From assembly GCA_017464425.1 (NCBI GenBank), contig JAFUDX010000011.1:19662-83661 (forward strand): a stretch of DNA of 64,000 nt, written 5' to 3'. This document shows positions 7,917 through 15,304 of the stretch, in pieces (the first letter of the stretch is position 1; the number at the start of each line of letters is the position of its first letter). This DNA comes from Treponema sp. (GTDB taxonomy: Bacteria; Spirochaetota; Spirochaetia; Treponematales; Treponemataceae). Below the pieces are notes generated by a model. It had not been told where the DNA came from, did not search any database, and was given only the letters and a program-made list of their open reading frames with translations. The translations under genes were made by a program, and so were the position numbers.

Positions 7917-10733
7917 ATGAAAAACCGAATCCTGATTCTTACATTTTTTTTCACTTCTTCGCTTTTTTTTGCTGAAAACAAAAGTCTTTCCGCGCAAATG
8001 AAAGCCAGTTACGCATCTGAATTTTATCCAGGTGTGGTGCGCTATGCCGAAGAAATCCTAAAAACTGAGAAAGACTCTTTGGTCGCGTTTCGGGCGGCGG
8101 TTTATGAAGGTGAAAGTCTGTTCCGCATGGGACGAATCGATGATTCAATTTCTATTCTGCAAAAATATTCACTAACTGGCGAAAGTTTGAATCCCGAATC
8201 AATTTTTCTGAATTCTGCGAGATTTTTCTGGCTTGGTCGCGGGTATTTCCAAAAAAATCAGATTTCAGCGGCACAAAGTGCTTTTTTTTCAAGCGCGGCG
8301 ATTTTTAAAGAACTTCATGAATCCTACATGCCTGATTATTACGCGCTTTCCATGCTGTACGGAGGAAAGTGTTATTTTATTTCAGATGATTTTAAGAATT
8401 GTATTCCTCTCTTTGAATATGTGATTGCAAACGGTCAAAAATACAATCGCTTCGACTACGAAAATTCCGTTCTTTCGCTCGCACAAAGTTATAATACACT
8501 CGCTGACGCAAAAAATGCCGCAAAATGCGAAAAAATGGTTTCTTCTCTTGAAAACGCAGGTTTTGACGACGAAACAAAATACTCGCTTCTAATTTTTAAA
8601 GGCGAATCACAAGAAAATCAAAAAAAATTCAAGCCCGCATACGAAACCTATTGCTCGGTCATCGAAAACGCGCCGTCTCATTTGGCAGCAGTGGCTATGC
8701 AAAAAGCGTATGCCGTTTCTGCAAATCACAAGGCAGACGTAGGCAGTGAACCAGGAAAAGTACTTTTAAATGCCGAGCAGCGTCTTTCTGAATATCCAGA
8801 TTTGCTTTCTGAATTCTGGACGCGGCTGGCAGCGGATTCTTTTAACGAAAAAGACTATCAAAAATCTCTTTCATATTTTAAAGAAGCCGAACATAACGCT
8901 TCCGCTTCACAAAAAGAAATCGCGGCAGTTTACAAAGCCGAAATCGCATATATAACAGCCCCGCAAAAATCCGAAGGAAGCAAAAACGCTGTTTCGATTC
9001 TTTCTGAGGCGGTCATTTCAAAACCACTTTCAAAAAGTGAAGTCATCTTGATTTCCCTCGCACGCTATTGTTCATACCTCAAAAACTGGAAAGACTGCGA
9101 AAATTACGCCTCAAAATGCCTAAAGTCAGAGAATTCTGAAATTCAAAAAAATGCGGTCTACTATTTTGCCCTTTCAAAATACGAAAACGGAAAAATTTCT
9201 GACTCGGTTGCCACAATCGAAGATTACAAAAAAACGCACGAGCTTTCAGACAGGCATATTCTTTCGCTCTATGCAAAATCACTTGCCAAACAAGGAAAGT
9301 ATCACGAAGCAGATGTCATTTTCTATTCACTTGGCGAAAAAAATCAGCTTGATAACGACGGCAGGCTAGATTATTCGCGCACGCTCTTGATTGCAGGCCA
9401 CTATGTTTCCACCAAAGAGCAGGCTTCAAAAGCAAAAGGCGATGAAGCAGTATACCTTGCAAGTTTGGCATCATTCAATCAAAAAAAATGGGCAGAATCG
9501 GAATCAGGATTCTCAAAAATCACGACATCAAAAACACTGGCTAAAGAGTATGTCGCATATGCATGGTTCTATCTGGGGTATGCTCAGTATCAGCAAGGTG
9601 AATACTCAAAATCAGTCGAAACGCTCAATCACTTTGTCCAAGAAAATCCCTACCATCAATTCGCATGGTCCGCACATATGACTTCGGCACGCTCGGCTGC
9701 TCTGGCAAAAAATGAAGCCAAAGCAATCGATTCTGCTCAAAAAGCTGTCGGAACGGCACGAAATGAAACTGAACGAAACGAAGCGATTATTCTGACGGCA
9801 GGAATTCTTTCTGATTCAAAAAAATATGATGAAGCACTCTCGCTCCTTTCTCCTCATCTGAACAAACGCACTGAATTTGGATATGAGTGCAAATACCGAA
9901 GCGCGGAAATTTTAGTACAAAAAGACAATTTTTCGGAAGCAGATGTCTATTTCGCAGAACTTGCCCACACCAAAGACGCAAAGGCGGGACTTTTACCAGA
10001 AGAATCATGTTACCGAAGGGCGGAAATAGCCTACGCAAACGAAGATTTTGCAACGGCGGCTGAACTTTTTGAAAAATATCGCAGGGATTTTGCTGGCGGA
10101 CGCTTTTCTTTCGCGGCCACTTACTTTTCGGCGGATTCACTGGCAAAAAGTGGTGACGAAACGCGGGCTATTTTACGCTATTTGCAGATTGTTGAATCAA
10201 AAACGGAAACATCATATCGATATGGCGCAGAAAAAAATCTCGTTGACTTGTATGCAAAAATCGGTGAGGCGGAAAATGCAATTGCAATGGCAAACCGAAT
10301 GATTTCAGAATACGGCGATCAGGCAAAAAAAGACGGAATTGACAAAAAAATCTCGGAAATCAAATCAAGCACGGTCTGGAACGCAAATTCTGAAAACGAA
10401 AAAATTACTTCCGCTGAAAAAGAACTTTCCAAGCACAAAAATGATAAACGGCAGGCCGAAAGCAACATGAAAAACGCGCTGTTCCTTGCCAATGCCTACC
10501 GAACCAAAGGCGAAAACAAAAAATCCGCAGAACTGTATCTGGAAGCGGCAAAATATTCTCGCATCGCAGGAAATAATCAAAATGCCGCACGAAGTTTTTA
10601 TGGCGCAGTCGAATCGTTTGATGCGGCAGGGCTGTATGCTGATTCAAAAGCAACATACAACGAAATGAAAAAACTCTATCCGGATAATTCATACACGATT
10701 GACGCACAAAAAATCATCGAGCAAACAAACTGA
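7917..10733 (+). CDS. Exported TPR-repeat protein
   Basis: A 938-residue protein starting at MKNRILILTFFFTSSLFF, a signal peptide ending near 'AENKSLS'. An ATG at 7797 in the same frame would add 40 residues without a recognisable signal and is less likely. The body is built almost entirely of helical tetratricopeptide-like repeats (for example 'YAWFYLGYAQYQQGEYSKSV' and 'CYRRAEIAYANEDFATAAEL'), followed by a lysine/glutamate-rich tail. Such proteins act as scaffolds for envelope assembly or polysaccharide export in spirochaetes. The role here is inferred only from export and repeats. No clear ribosome binding site is visible. The next gene starts 32 bases after the stop. Confidence 0.8.
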   Translation: MKNRILILTFFFTSSLFFAENKSLSAQMKASYASEFYPGVVRYAEEILKTEKDSLVAFRAAVYEGESLFRMGRIDDSISILQKYSLTGESLNPESIFLNSARFFWLGRGYFQKNQISAAQSAFFSSAAIFKELHESYMPDYYALSMLYGGKCYFISDDFKNCIPLFEYVIANGQKYNRFDYENSVLSLAQSYNTLADAKNAAKCEKMVSSLENAGFDDETKYSLLIFKGESQENQKKFKPAYETYCSVIENAPSHLAAVAMQKAYAVSANHKADVGSEPGKVLLNAEQRLSEYPDLLSEFWTRLAADSFNEKDYQKSLSYFKEAEHNASASQKEIAAVYKAEIAYITAPQKSEGSKNAVSILSEAVISKPLSKSEVILISLARYCSYLKNWKDCENYASKCLKSENSEIQKNAVYYFALSKYENGKISDSVATIEDYKKTHELSDRHILSLYAKSLAKQGKYHEADVIFYSLGEKNQLDNDGRLDYSRTLLIAGHYVSTKEQASKAKGDEAVYLASLASFNQKKWAESESGFSKITTSKTLAKEYVAYAWFYLGYAQYQQGEYSKSVETLNHFVQENPYHQFAWSAHMTSARSAALAKNEAKAIDSAQKAVGTARNETERNEAIILTAGILSDSKKYDEALSLLSPHLNKRTEFGYECKYRSAEILVQKDNFSEADVYFAELAHTKDAKAGLLPEESCYRRAEIAYANEDFATAAELFEKYRRDFAGGRFSFAATYFSADSLAKSGDETRAILRYLQIVESKTETSYRYGAEKNLVDLYAKIGEAENAIAMANRMISEYGDQAKKDGIDKKISEIKSSTVWNANSENEKITSAEKELSKHKNDKRQAESNMKNALFLANAYRTKGENKKSAELYLEAAKYSRIAGNNQNAARSFYGAVESFDAAGLYADSKATYNEMKKLYPDNSYTIDAQKIIEQTN

Positions 10734-10764
10734 TTTTTATCAGCGCGCGCAAAAGGAAATGAAC

Positions 10765-11151
10765 ATGGTAAAAAAAATTCTAAAATGGATTCCGGCACTG
10801 TTCGTAGCAGGATGTAATTTTTATCTTTCAAGCCAAGAACATATCGAGCAGATGCCAAGTTTTTGGAATGCCGATAAAGTTGTTCATTTTTTCTGCTTTG
10901 CGGGATTTTCTTTTTGGATTGCATTCGCGTGCAACATCAACAAATTCCGATTGATTTGGATTCCAACGCTCATTATAAGCTTGTGGGCTATCACGGACGA
11001 AATTCACCAGAGTTTTACGCCTAGTCGAGAGCCTTCCGTTTTGGACTGGCTGGCTGACACATCGGGGGCAGCTGTGGGCGCACTGATTTTTGTGTGGGTA
11101 GTAACCGTACTATGGGAAAAGATTAAAAATATGCGAAGCAAAAAAGCATAG
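10765..11151 (+). CDS. VanZ-like family membrane protein
   Basis: A 128-residue protein with an N-terminal hydrophobic segment and at least two further membrane segments. It contains the VanZ-like core 'DKVVHFFCFAGFSFWIAF' and 'ITDEIHQSFTPSREPSVLDW', in which the D-E-x-H-Q and SVLDW residues are the family signature. VanZ itself confers low-level teicoplanin resistance, but most relatives have no known function. AAAAGGA at 10751-10757 is best spaced for the ATG at 10765; the ATG at 10759 is too close. It follows the TPR gene closely and may be co-transcribed with it. Confidence 0.75.
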   Translation: MVKKILKWIPALFVAGCNFYLSSQEHIEQMPSFWNADKVVHFFCFAGFSFWIAFACNINKFRLIWIPTLIISLWAITDEIHQSFTPSREPSVLDWLADTSGAAVGALIFVWVVTVLWEKIKNMRSKKA

Positions 11152-11171
11152 AATTTCTATCAAATTTATGA

Positions 11172-11177
11172 GATACT
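11172..11177 (+). promoter_or_regulatory. -10 box of murA, leaderless arrangement
   Basis: GATACT ends six bases before the murA ATG and no Shine-Dalgarno sequence is present. No convincing -35 box. Confidence 0.35.
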
Positions 11178-11183
11178 AAAATC

Positions 11184-12470
11184 ATGCACAAATATCGAAT
11201 TGAAGGCGGCATTCCGATTCGCGGAACAATCGCTGCCAGTGGAAATAAAAACGCGGCGTTGCCGTGTATCGCTGCCACGCTTTTGAGCGAAGAACCCGTC
11301 ATCTTGCGGAACATTCCGCAAATCGAAGACACGGGCGTCATGCTTTTGATTTTGCAGGCTCTCGGCGCAAGCGTAGAAAAAATCGGCGAGCATGAATGGA
11401 AAATCGACGCGTCTTTGATTCGCTGCTCGGACATTCCCGCGGAACTGAGCAAAAAAATCCGTGCGTCAATCTTGTTCGCGGGGCCCTTAGTCGCTCGCAC
11501 GGGCAAGGCAATTATGCCACCGCCGGGCGGAGATGTTATCGGTCGCCGCCGCGTAGATACGCACTTTCTTGCCTTGCAGGAACTCGGCGCACGCATTTCG
11601 GTAGAAGGCCCGTTCACATTCACGGCAAATAAGCTCGTGGGCGCGGACATCTTCCTTGATGAAACTTCCGTTACTGCCACAGAAAACGCTGTAATGGCGG
11701 CGGTTTTGGCAGAAGGTCACACAATCATAAACAACGCCGCAAGCGAACCGCATGTGCAGGATTTGTGCAATATGCTCGTCGCGATGGGCGCAAAAATCAG
11801 CGGAATCGGAAGCAATATCTTGCAGATTGACGGCGTTAAAAAACTGCATGGCACAGATTTTTCAATCGGACCTGACTTCATGGAAATCGGCTCGTACATC
11901 GGGCTTGCCGCCGCAACAAAAGGCTCAATCACAATCACGGGCGTAAATCCAAAAGACATGCGCCCCTTGCGCGTAGCGTTCGGAAAACTCGGCATTCGGT
12001 GGACAATCGACGGAGACGCGCTCACCGTTTCGCTCGGTCAGGAAATGAAAGTAAATACCGACTTAGGCGGCATGATTCCTAAAATCGACGATTCTCCGTG
12101 GCCGGGCTTCCCGCCAGATTTAACTTCGATTATGACGGTCGTTGCTACGCAAGTTGAAGGCACGGTCTTGATTTTTGAAAAAATGTTTGAAAGCCGCATG
12201 TTCTTCGTGGATAAGCTCATCTCAATGGGTGCGCGCATTACGCTCTGTGACCCACACCGCGCCGTTGTTTCTGGCCCGTGCACGCTCCACGGCGACAAAC
12301 TCGTTTCTCCCGATGTTCGCGCGGGTATGGCAATGGTCATCGCCGCTCTTATCGCGCACGGTGAAAGCGAAATCAGCAATGTGTACCAAGTCGAACGCGG
12401 TTACGAAAATCTTGTCGAAAAATTGCGTTCTCTCGGAGCACGGATTGAGCAAGTCGAGCTAGAAGACTAA
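11184..12470 (+). CDS. murA: UDP-N-acetylglucosamine 1-carboxyvinyltransferase with Asp in place of the catalytic Cys
   Basis: A 428-residue MurA, the first committed enzyme of peptidoglycan synthesis: it transfers enolpyruvate from PEP to UDP-GlcNAc in the cytoplasm. Family marks are the N-terminal ASGNKNAALP (catalytic Lys22), 'FAGPLVART', and 'FPPDLTSIMTVVAT'. The active-site loop reads PPPGGDVIGRRRVDTH: position 117, equivalent to Cys115 of E. coli, is Asp. Natural Cys-to-Asp MurA enzymes (Mycobacterium tuberculosis, Chlamydia, Borrelia) are active but not alkylated by fosfomycin, so intrinsic fosfomycin resistance is expected. The gene is convergent with the CNNM gene, one base apart. 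Confidence 0.95.
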   Translation: MHKYRIEGGIPIRGTIAASGNKNAALPCIAATLLSEEPVILRNIPQIEDTGVMLLILQALGASVEKIGEHEWKIDASLIRCSDIPAELSKKIRASILFAGPLVARTGKAIMPPPGGDVIGRRRVDTHFLALQELGARISVEGPFTFTANKLVGADIFLDETSVTATENAVMAAVLAEGHTIINNAASEPHVQDLCNMLVAMGAKISGIGSNILQIDGVKKLHGTDFSIGPDFMEIGSYIGLAAATKGSITITGVNPKDMRPLRVAFGKLGIRWTIDGDALTVSLGQEMKVNTDLGGMIPKIDDSPWPGFPPDLTSIMTVVATQVEGTVLIFEKMFESRMFFVDKLISMGARITLCDPHRAVVSGPCTLHGDKLVSPDVRAGMAMVIAALIAHGESEISNVYQVERGYENLVEKLRSLGARIEQVELED

Positions 12471-12471
12471 G

Positions 12472-13788
12472 TTATTTTCCAATCACTGGCGCACGGGGCA
12501 AAATAATCCGCACGGTTTGCACCCGCCGCTGACTTTGCTCTTCTATCTTGTAGATTACGCCGTCTTTTTTGAGAATCGCGCCGATTTCAGGAAGCTCGCC
12601 AAAATTCTCCAAAAGCCACCCGTTCACCGTGTTGAAATTCTCGCTTTCCATGTCCAAGTCAAGCAATTCATTCGCATCGTCAATTTTAATGTCGCCTGGA
12701 ACGAGATATTCCGTAATCGAAACAGGGTGAATACGATTTTCGGGCGGAAGTTCATTGTGGATTGAGTTGATGCTTCGTCCGAACACCGCACGCAAAATGT
12801 CGTCCATCGTGACGATTCCCGAATTCGAGCCGTTTTCGTCCACCGCAATCGCAAATGACTGCTTTTCACTCTTGAATTTCTGCAAAAGCTCCGTCGCGTA
12901 CAAAGTTTCTGGCACGAACAGCGTGGGCTTCATGTACCGCCGCGCGAATGATTTTTTTGATTTTGTCGTCTGCTTGGGTGCGTTCAAAAGCACCGTCTTA
13001 TAAAACAACATTCCCTCAACCTTTGAAAAATCCCCGTCGCACACGGGAAGGCGTGAATAGCCGCTCATCGCGAAAATCCGCACGATTTCGTCATATTCTG
13101 CGTCAATCGGAATAAACTGAACCAAACTTCTGTGCCGCATAATGTCTTTGATATGCAAGTCAGTGAAGTCGAAAATCTTGTAGAGCATCTTTTTTTCACT
13201 TGATTCAAGCGTGCCTTCTTTTGCGCCCAGTTCAATCAGCGATTTGAGTTCATCTTCGGTAATCAGTTCTTTGGAATTCTTAAAGAAAACCTGCAAGAAC
13301 GAAGTGATTCCGTCGGTGATTTTTGAAAAAATCCACACAATCGGGAAGAGTAGTTTTTCAAGGAAGATGAGCGAACTTGCCGAAAGCGAGGCGAATTTTA
13401 CGGGATACGCCGCCGCAACCGTCTTCGGAACGATTTCGCCGAAAATAATCAAAATAAACGCCATGACGAAAGTGGCGATACTTGCACCCTTGTCGCCGAG
13501 CAAATTGATTGCAAGCGTTGCCGCCAAGCCCGAAACGAGCGAAGTGACGAAGTTGATTCCAATCAAAATAAGAGAAAGAAGCCGATTCGTATCTTTTTTG
13601 AGGAAAGTGATTTTTTTGGCAGGGGAATTTTTCTTTCCCGAAGTGTCGTTTTTTTGCAGATGGCGGAGCATGAGGCGCGTAATCGAAAGAAATGCCGTTT
13701 CGCTCCCCGCAAAAAACGCGACCACAAGCACGAGAATCACAACCGCAACGGCAGGAATGACGATGGAAGTGAGCAAGTTCAAGTTCAT
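12472..13788 (-). CDS. CNNM/CBS-domain transporter (HlyC/CorC family), second copy
   Basis: A 438-residue protein with four N-terminal membrane segments (CNNM/DUF21 domain, about 1-195), a CBS pair (about 210-340, with 'IVTMDDILRAVFG'), and a C-terminal CorC-HlyC domain ('INSIHNELPPE' onward). Bacterial members (CorB, MpfA) export magnesium or other divalent ions; the ion here is not known. Its ATG overlaps the stop of the upstream paralogue by four bases (ATGA), so the two are translationally coupled and may form a heterodimer. The C-terminus is short and lacks the repeat-derived extension of the paralogue. Confidence 0.88.
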   Translation of the reverse strand: MNLNLLTSIVIPAVAVVILVLVVAFFAGSETAFLSITRLMLRHLQKNDTSGKKNSPAKKITFLKKDTNRLLSLILIGINFVTSLVSGLAATLAINLLGDKGASIATFVMAFILIIFGEIVPKTVAAAYPVKFASLSASSLIFLEKLLFPIVWIFSKITDGITSFLQVFFKNSKELITEDELKSLIELGAKEGTLESSEKKMLYKIFDFTDLHIKDIMRHRSLVQFIPIDAEYDEIVRIFAMSGYSRLPVCDGDFSKVEGMLFYKTVLLNAPKQTTKSKKSFARRYMKPTLFVPETLYATELLQKFKSEKQSFAIAVDENGSNSGIVTMDDILRAVFGRSINSIHNELPPENRIHPVSITEYLVPGDIKIDDANELLDLDMESENFNTVNGWLLENFGELPEIGAILKKDGVIYKIEEQSQRRVQTVRIILPRAPVIGK

Positions 13789-15167
13789 GCTTCATCTCCG
13801 TTTTGGTCATTGAGCCTGTGCTCTTGCGAAGCAATGTGCAAATGACCATGTTCTGTGGTTTCGACAGGCTCAACCACCTCATCTTTTTCCATAACTTGTT
13901 CTATATGCACTTTTGCGATTCGGTGTCCTTCGATTTTTTCGACCGTGAAAATGAAATTGCTTTCTTCAATGCTTTCGCCCACCATCGGGATTCGCCCGAG
14001 TTTTTCGCAGATGTAGCCCGCGATTGTTTCGTTCAGTTTGGACTCGAGTTTGATTCGCAATCGTTCTTCCAAATCAATGAGCCGTTCCGAGCCGTCAATC
14101 GTGAGCGAGATGAATTCGTCAAAATCGCTCTGTTCCTGTTGCTCTTCCTCGCTTTCGTGGTAAATGTCGTCGGCAATCGAACCGAAAATTTCCTGCTCAA
14201 TGTCCTCTATTGTAAGGATTCCGTCCGTGCCCGAATATTCGTCAATGACAATCGCAAAACTCTGGTGATTTTCGTAGAGAAGTTCCTGAATCGAAGACAT
14301 TTTTGTGCTTCCAGGAATAAAAAGTGGCGGACGCATAACCTTCCGCACCGAAAAATCCTCGCGCACTTCGGTAAAAAAGAGCATGTCCTTCACATAGAGC
14401 ACGCCGATGATATTGTCAATGTCGTCATTTTCGTAGACGGGGAATTTTGAAATTCTCGTGCGTTCCGAAAGCTGCACCACATCGCGGTAGCTCATGTCCG
14501 GGTCAATGCACACGACCTTTAGGCGCGGAATCATGATGTCGGTCGCGTTCAAATCGCTGAACTTAAACACACGGCTCATCATGTTCTTTTCGCCCGCTTC
14601 CAAAACACCCTCTTCGCCGCCCACATCGATGAGCGTTTTGATTTCGTCTTCAGTGAACGAGACATGTTTCTTTTTCGTGTTGATTCCAAAAAGGCGCAGA
14701 ATGAATCGGGAAATGAAGGTGAAAAACACAACGAGCGGTCGTAACAAATAGAAGAAAAGTTTAACGAATCCGCTCAGCGCAAAGGCACAGGTTTCGGGGT
14801 GGGTGGTCGTTACGCTTTTTGGGGTAATTTCGCCAAAAATGAGAAGCAAGACGGTAGCGATGAAAGTTGCGATTCCAAGCCCCGCCGCGCCGAACAATTT
14901 TAGGAAAATGGAAGTGAGAATAACCGAAAGCGCGACATTGACGATTTCGTTCCCAACAAGGAGCATGTTAAGCAATTCTTCCTTGCGTTCAAGAAGTTTG
15001 CCTGACCGAATCGCCTTTTTATGCCCCTTTTCGCGCAGAAAATGAACCCTCAGCTTGTTCAGACCTAAAAAAGCACTTTCACTCGCCGAAAAAAGAGAAG
15101 AAAGCGTAATACAAACGGCGGCGAGTACAAAAAGAATTATCAATTTACTGGATGGGTAGTCGTCCAT
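13785..15167 (-). CDS. CNNM/CBS-domain transporter (HlyC/CorC family), first copy, with repeat-derived tail
   Basis: A 460-residue paralogue of the gene downstream: CNNM membrane domain (about 1-195), CBS pair ('DIMIPRLKVVCID' to 'TDGILTIEDIEQEIFG'), and a CorC-HlyC domain. The ATG at 15167 encodes MDDYPSSKLI; a GTG five codons earlier is possible but lies within a palindrome. The last 28 or so residues (from 'DEVVEPVETTEHGHLH') are encoded by a dispersed inverted repeat and are absent from the paralogue. Role in divalent cation transport is by family. Confidence 0.87.
   Translation of the reverse strand: MDDYPSSKLIILFVLAAVCITLSSLFSASESAFLGLNKLRVHFLREKGHKKAIRSGKLLERKEELLNMLLVGNEIVNVALSVILTSIFLKLFGAAGLGIATFIATVLLLIFGEITPKSVTTTHPETCAFALSGFVKLFFYLLRPLVVFFTFISRFILRLFGINTKKKHVSFTEDEIKTLIDVGGEEGVLEAGEKNMMSRVFKFSDLNATDIMIPRLKVVCIDPDMSYRDVVQLSERTRISKFPVYENDDIDNIIGVLYVKDMLFFTEVREDFSVRKVMRPPLFIPGSTKMSSIQELLYENHQSFAIVIDEYSGTDGILTIEDIEQEIFGSIADDIYHESEEEQQEQSDFDEFISLTIDGSERLIDLEERLRIKLESKLNETIAGYICEKLGRIPMVGESIEESNFIFTVEKIEGHRIAKVHIEQVMEKDEVVEPVETTEHGHLHIASQEHRLNDQNGDEA
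13805..13879. repeat. Dispersed inverted repeat forming the 3' end of a CNNM gene
   Basis: Perfect 10-bp arms TTGAGCCTGT (13810-13819) and ACAGGCTCAA (13864-13873) flank about 44 bases, with GGTCAT/ATGACC nested at the left. The 'gtttcgacaggctcaaccac' text is a repeat type known from many bacterial genomes. It is translated as VVEPVETTEH. Confidence 0.7.
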
Positions 15168-15171
15168 AATT

Positions 15172-15185
15172 ATAGTGTACACTAT
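15172..15185. promoter_or_regulatory. 14-bp perfect palindrome upstream of the CNNM operon
   Basis: ATAGTGTACACTAT is a perfect palindrome ending five bases before the CNNM ATG (on the minus strand) and includes part of a TATAAT-like box. A repressor or metal-sensor operator is a plausible reading. The regulator is unknown. Confidence 0.4.
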
Positions 15186-15230
15186 TACATGGGAAATTAC
15201 AAATTTTCTGTTATTTTCAGACCTTCACCA

Positions 15231-15259
15231 TTGCTAACCGAAGGACCTTGATATAAAAT
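15231..15259 (+). promoter_or_regulatory. Predicted promoter of the pectate lyase gene at 15305
   Basis: TTGCTA (15231-15236), a 17-base spacer and TAAAAT (15254-15259), followed by a GAGGTG ribosome binding site before the ATG. Confidence 0.45.
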
Positions 15260-15304
15260 AAAGAGATATATCCGTATAAAACATGAAAATCAAGAGGTGC
15301 ACAT

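Noticed and set aside
11184..12470. EPSP synthase (AroA) as an alternative for this enolpyruvyl transferase.
   Set aside because: The GNKNAALP and FPPDLTSI motifs and the GGDVIGRRRVDTH loop are those of MurA.
13358..13882. Long open frames antisense or out of frame to the CNNM genes and to gltB.
   Set aside because: Their translations are Arg/His/Ser-rich and lack family features; they are shadows of conserved genes on the other frame.
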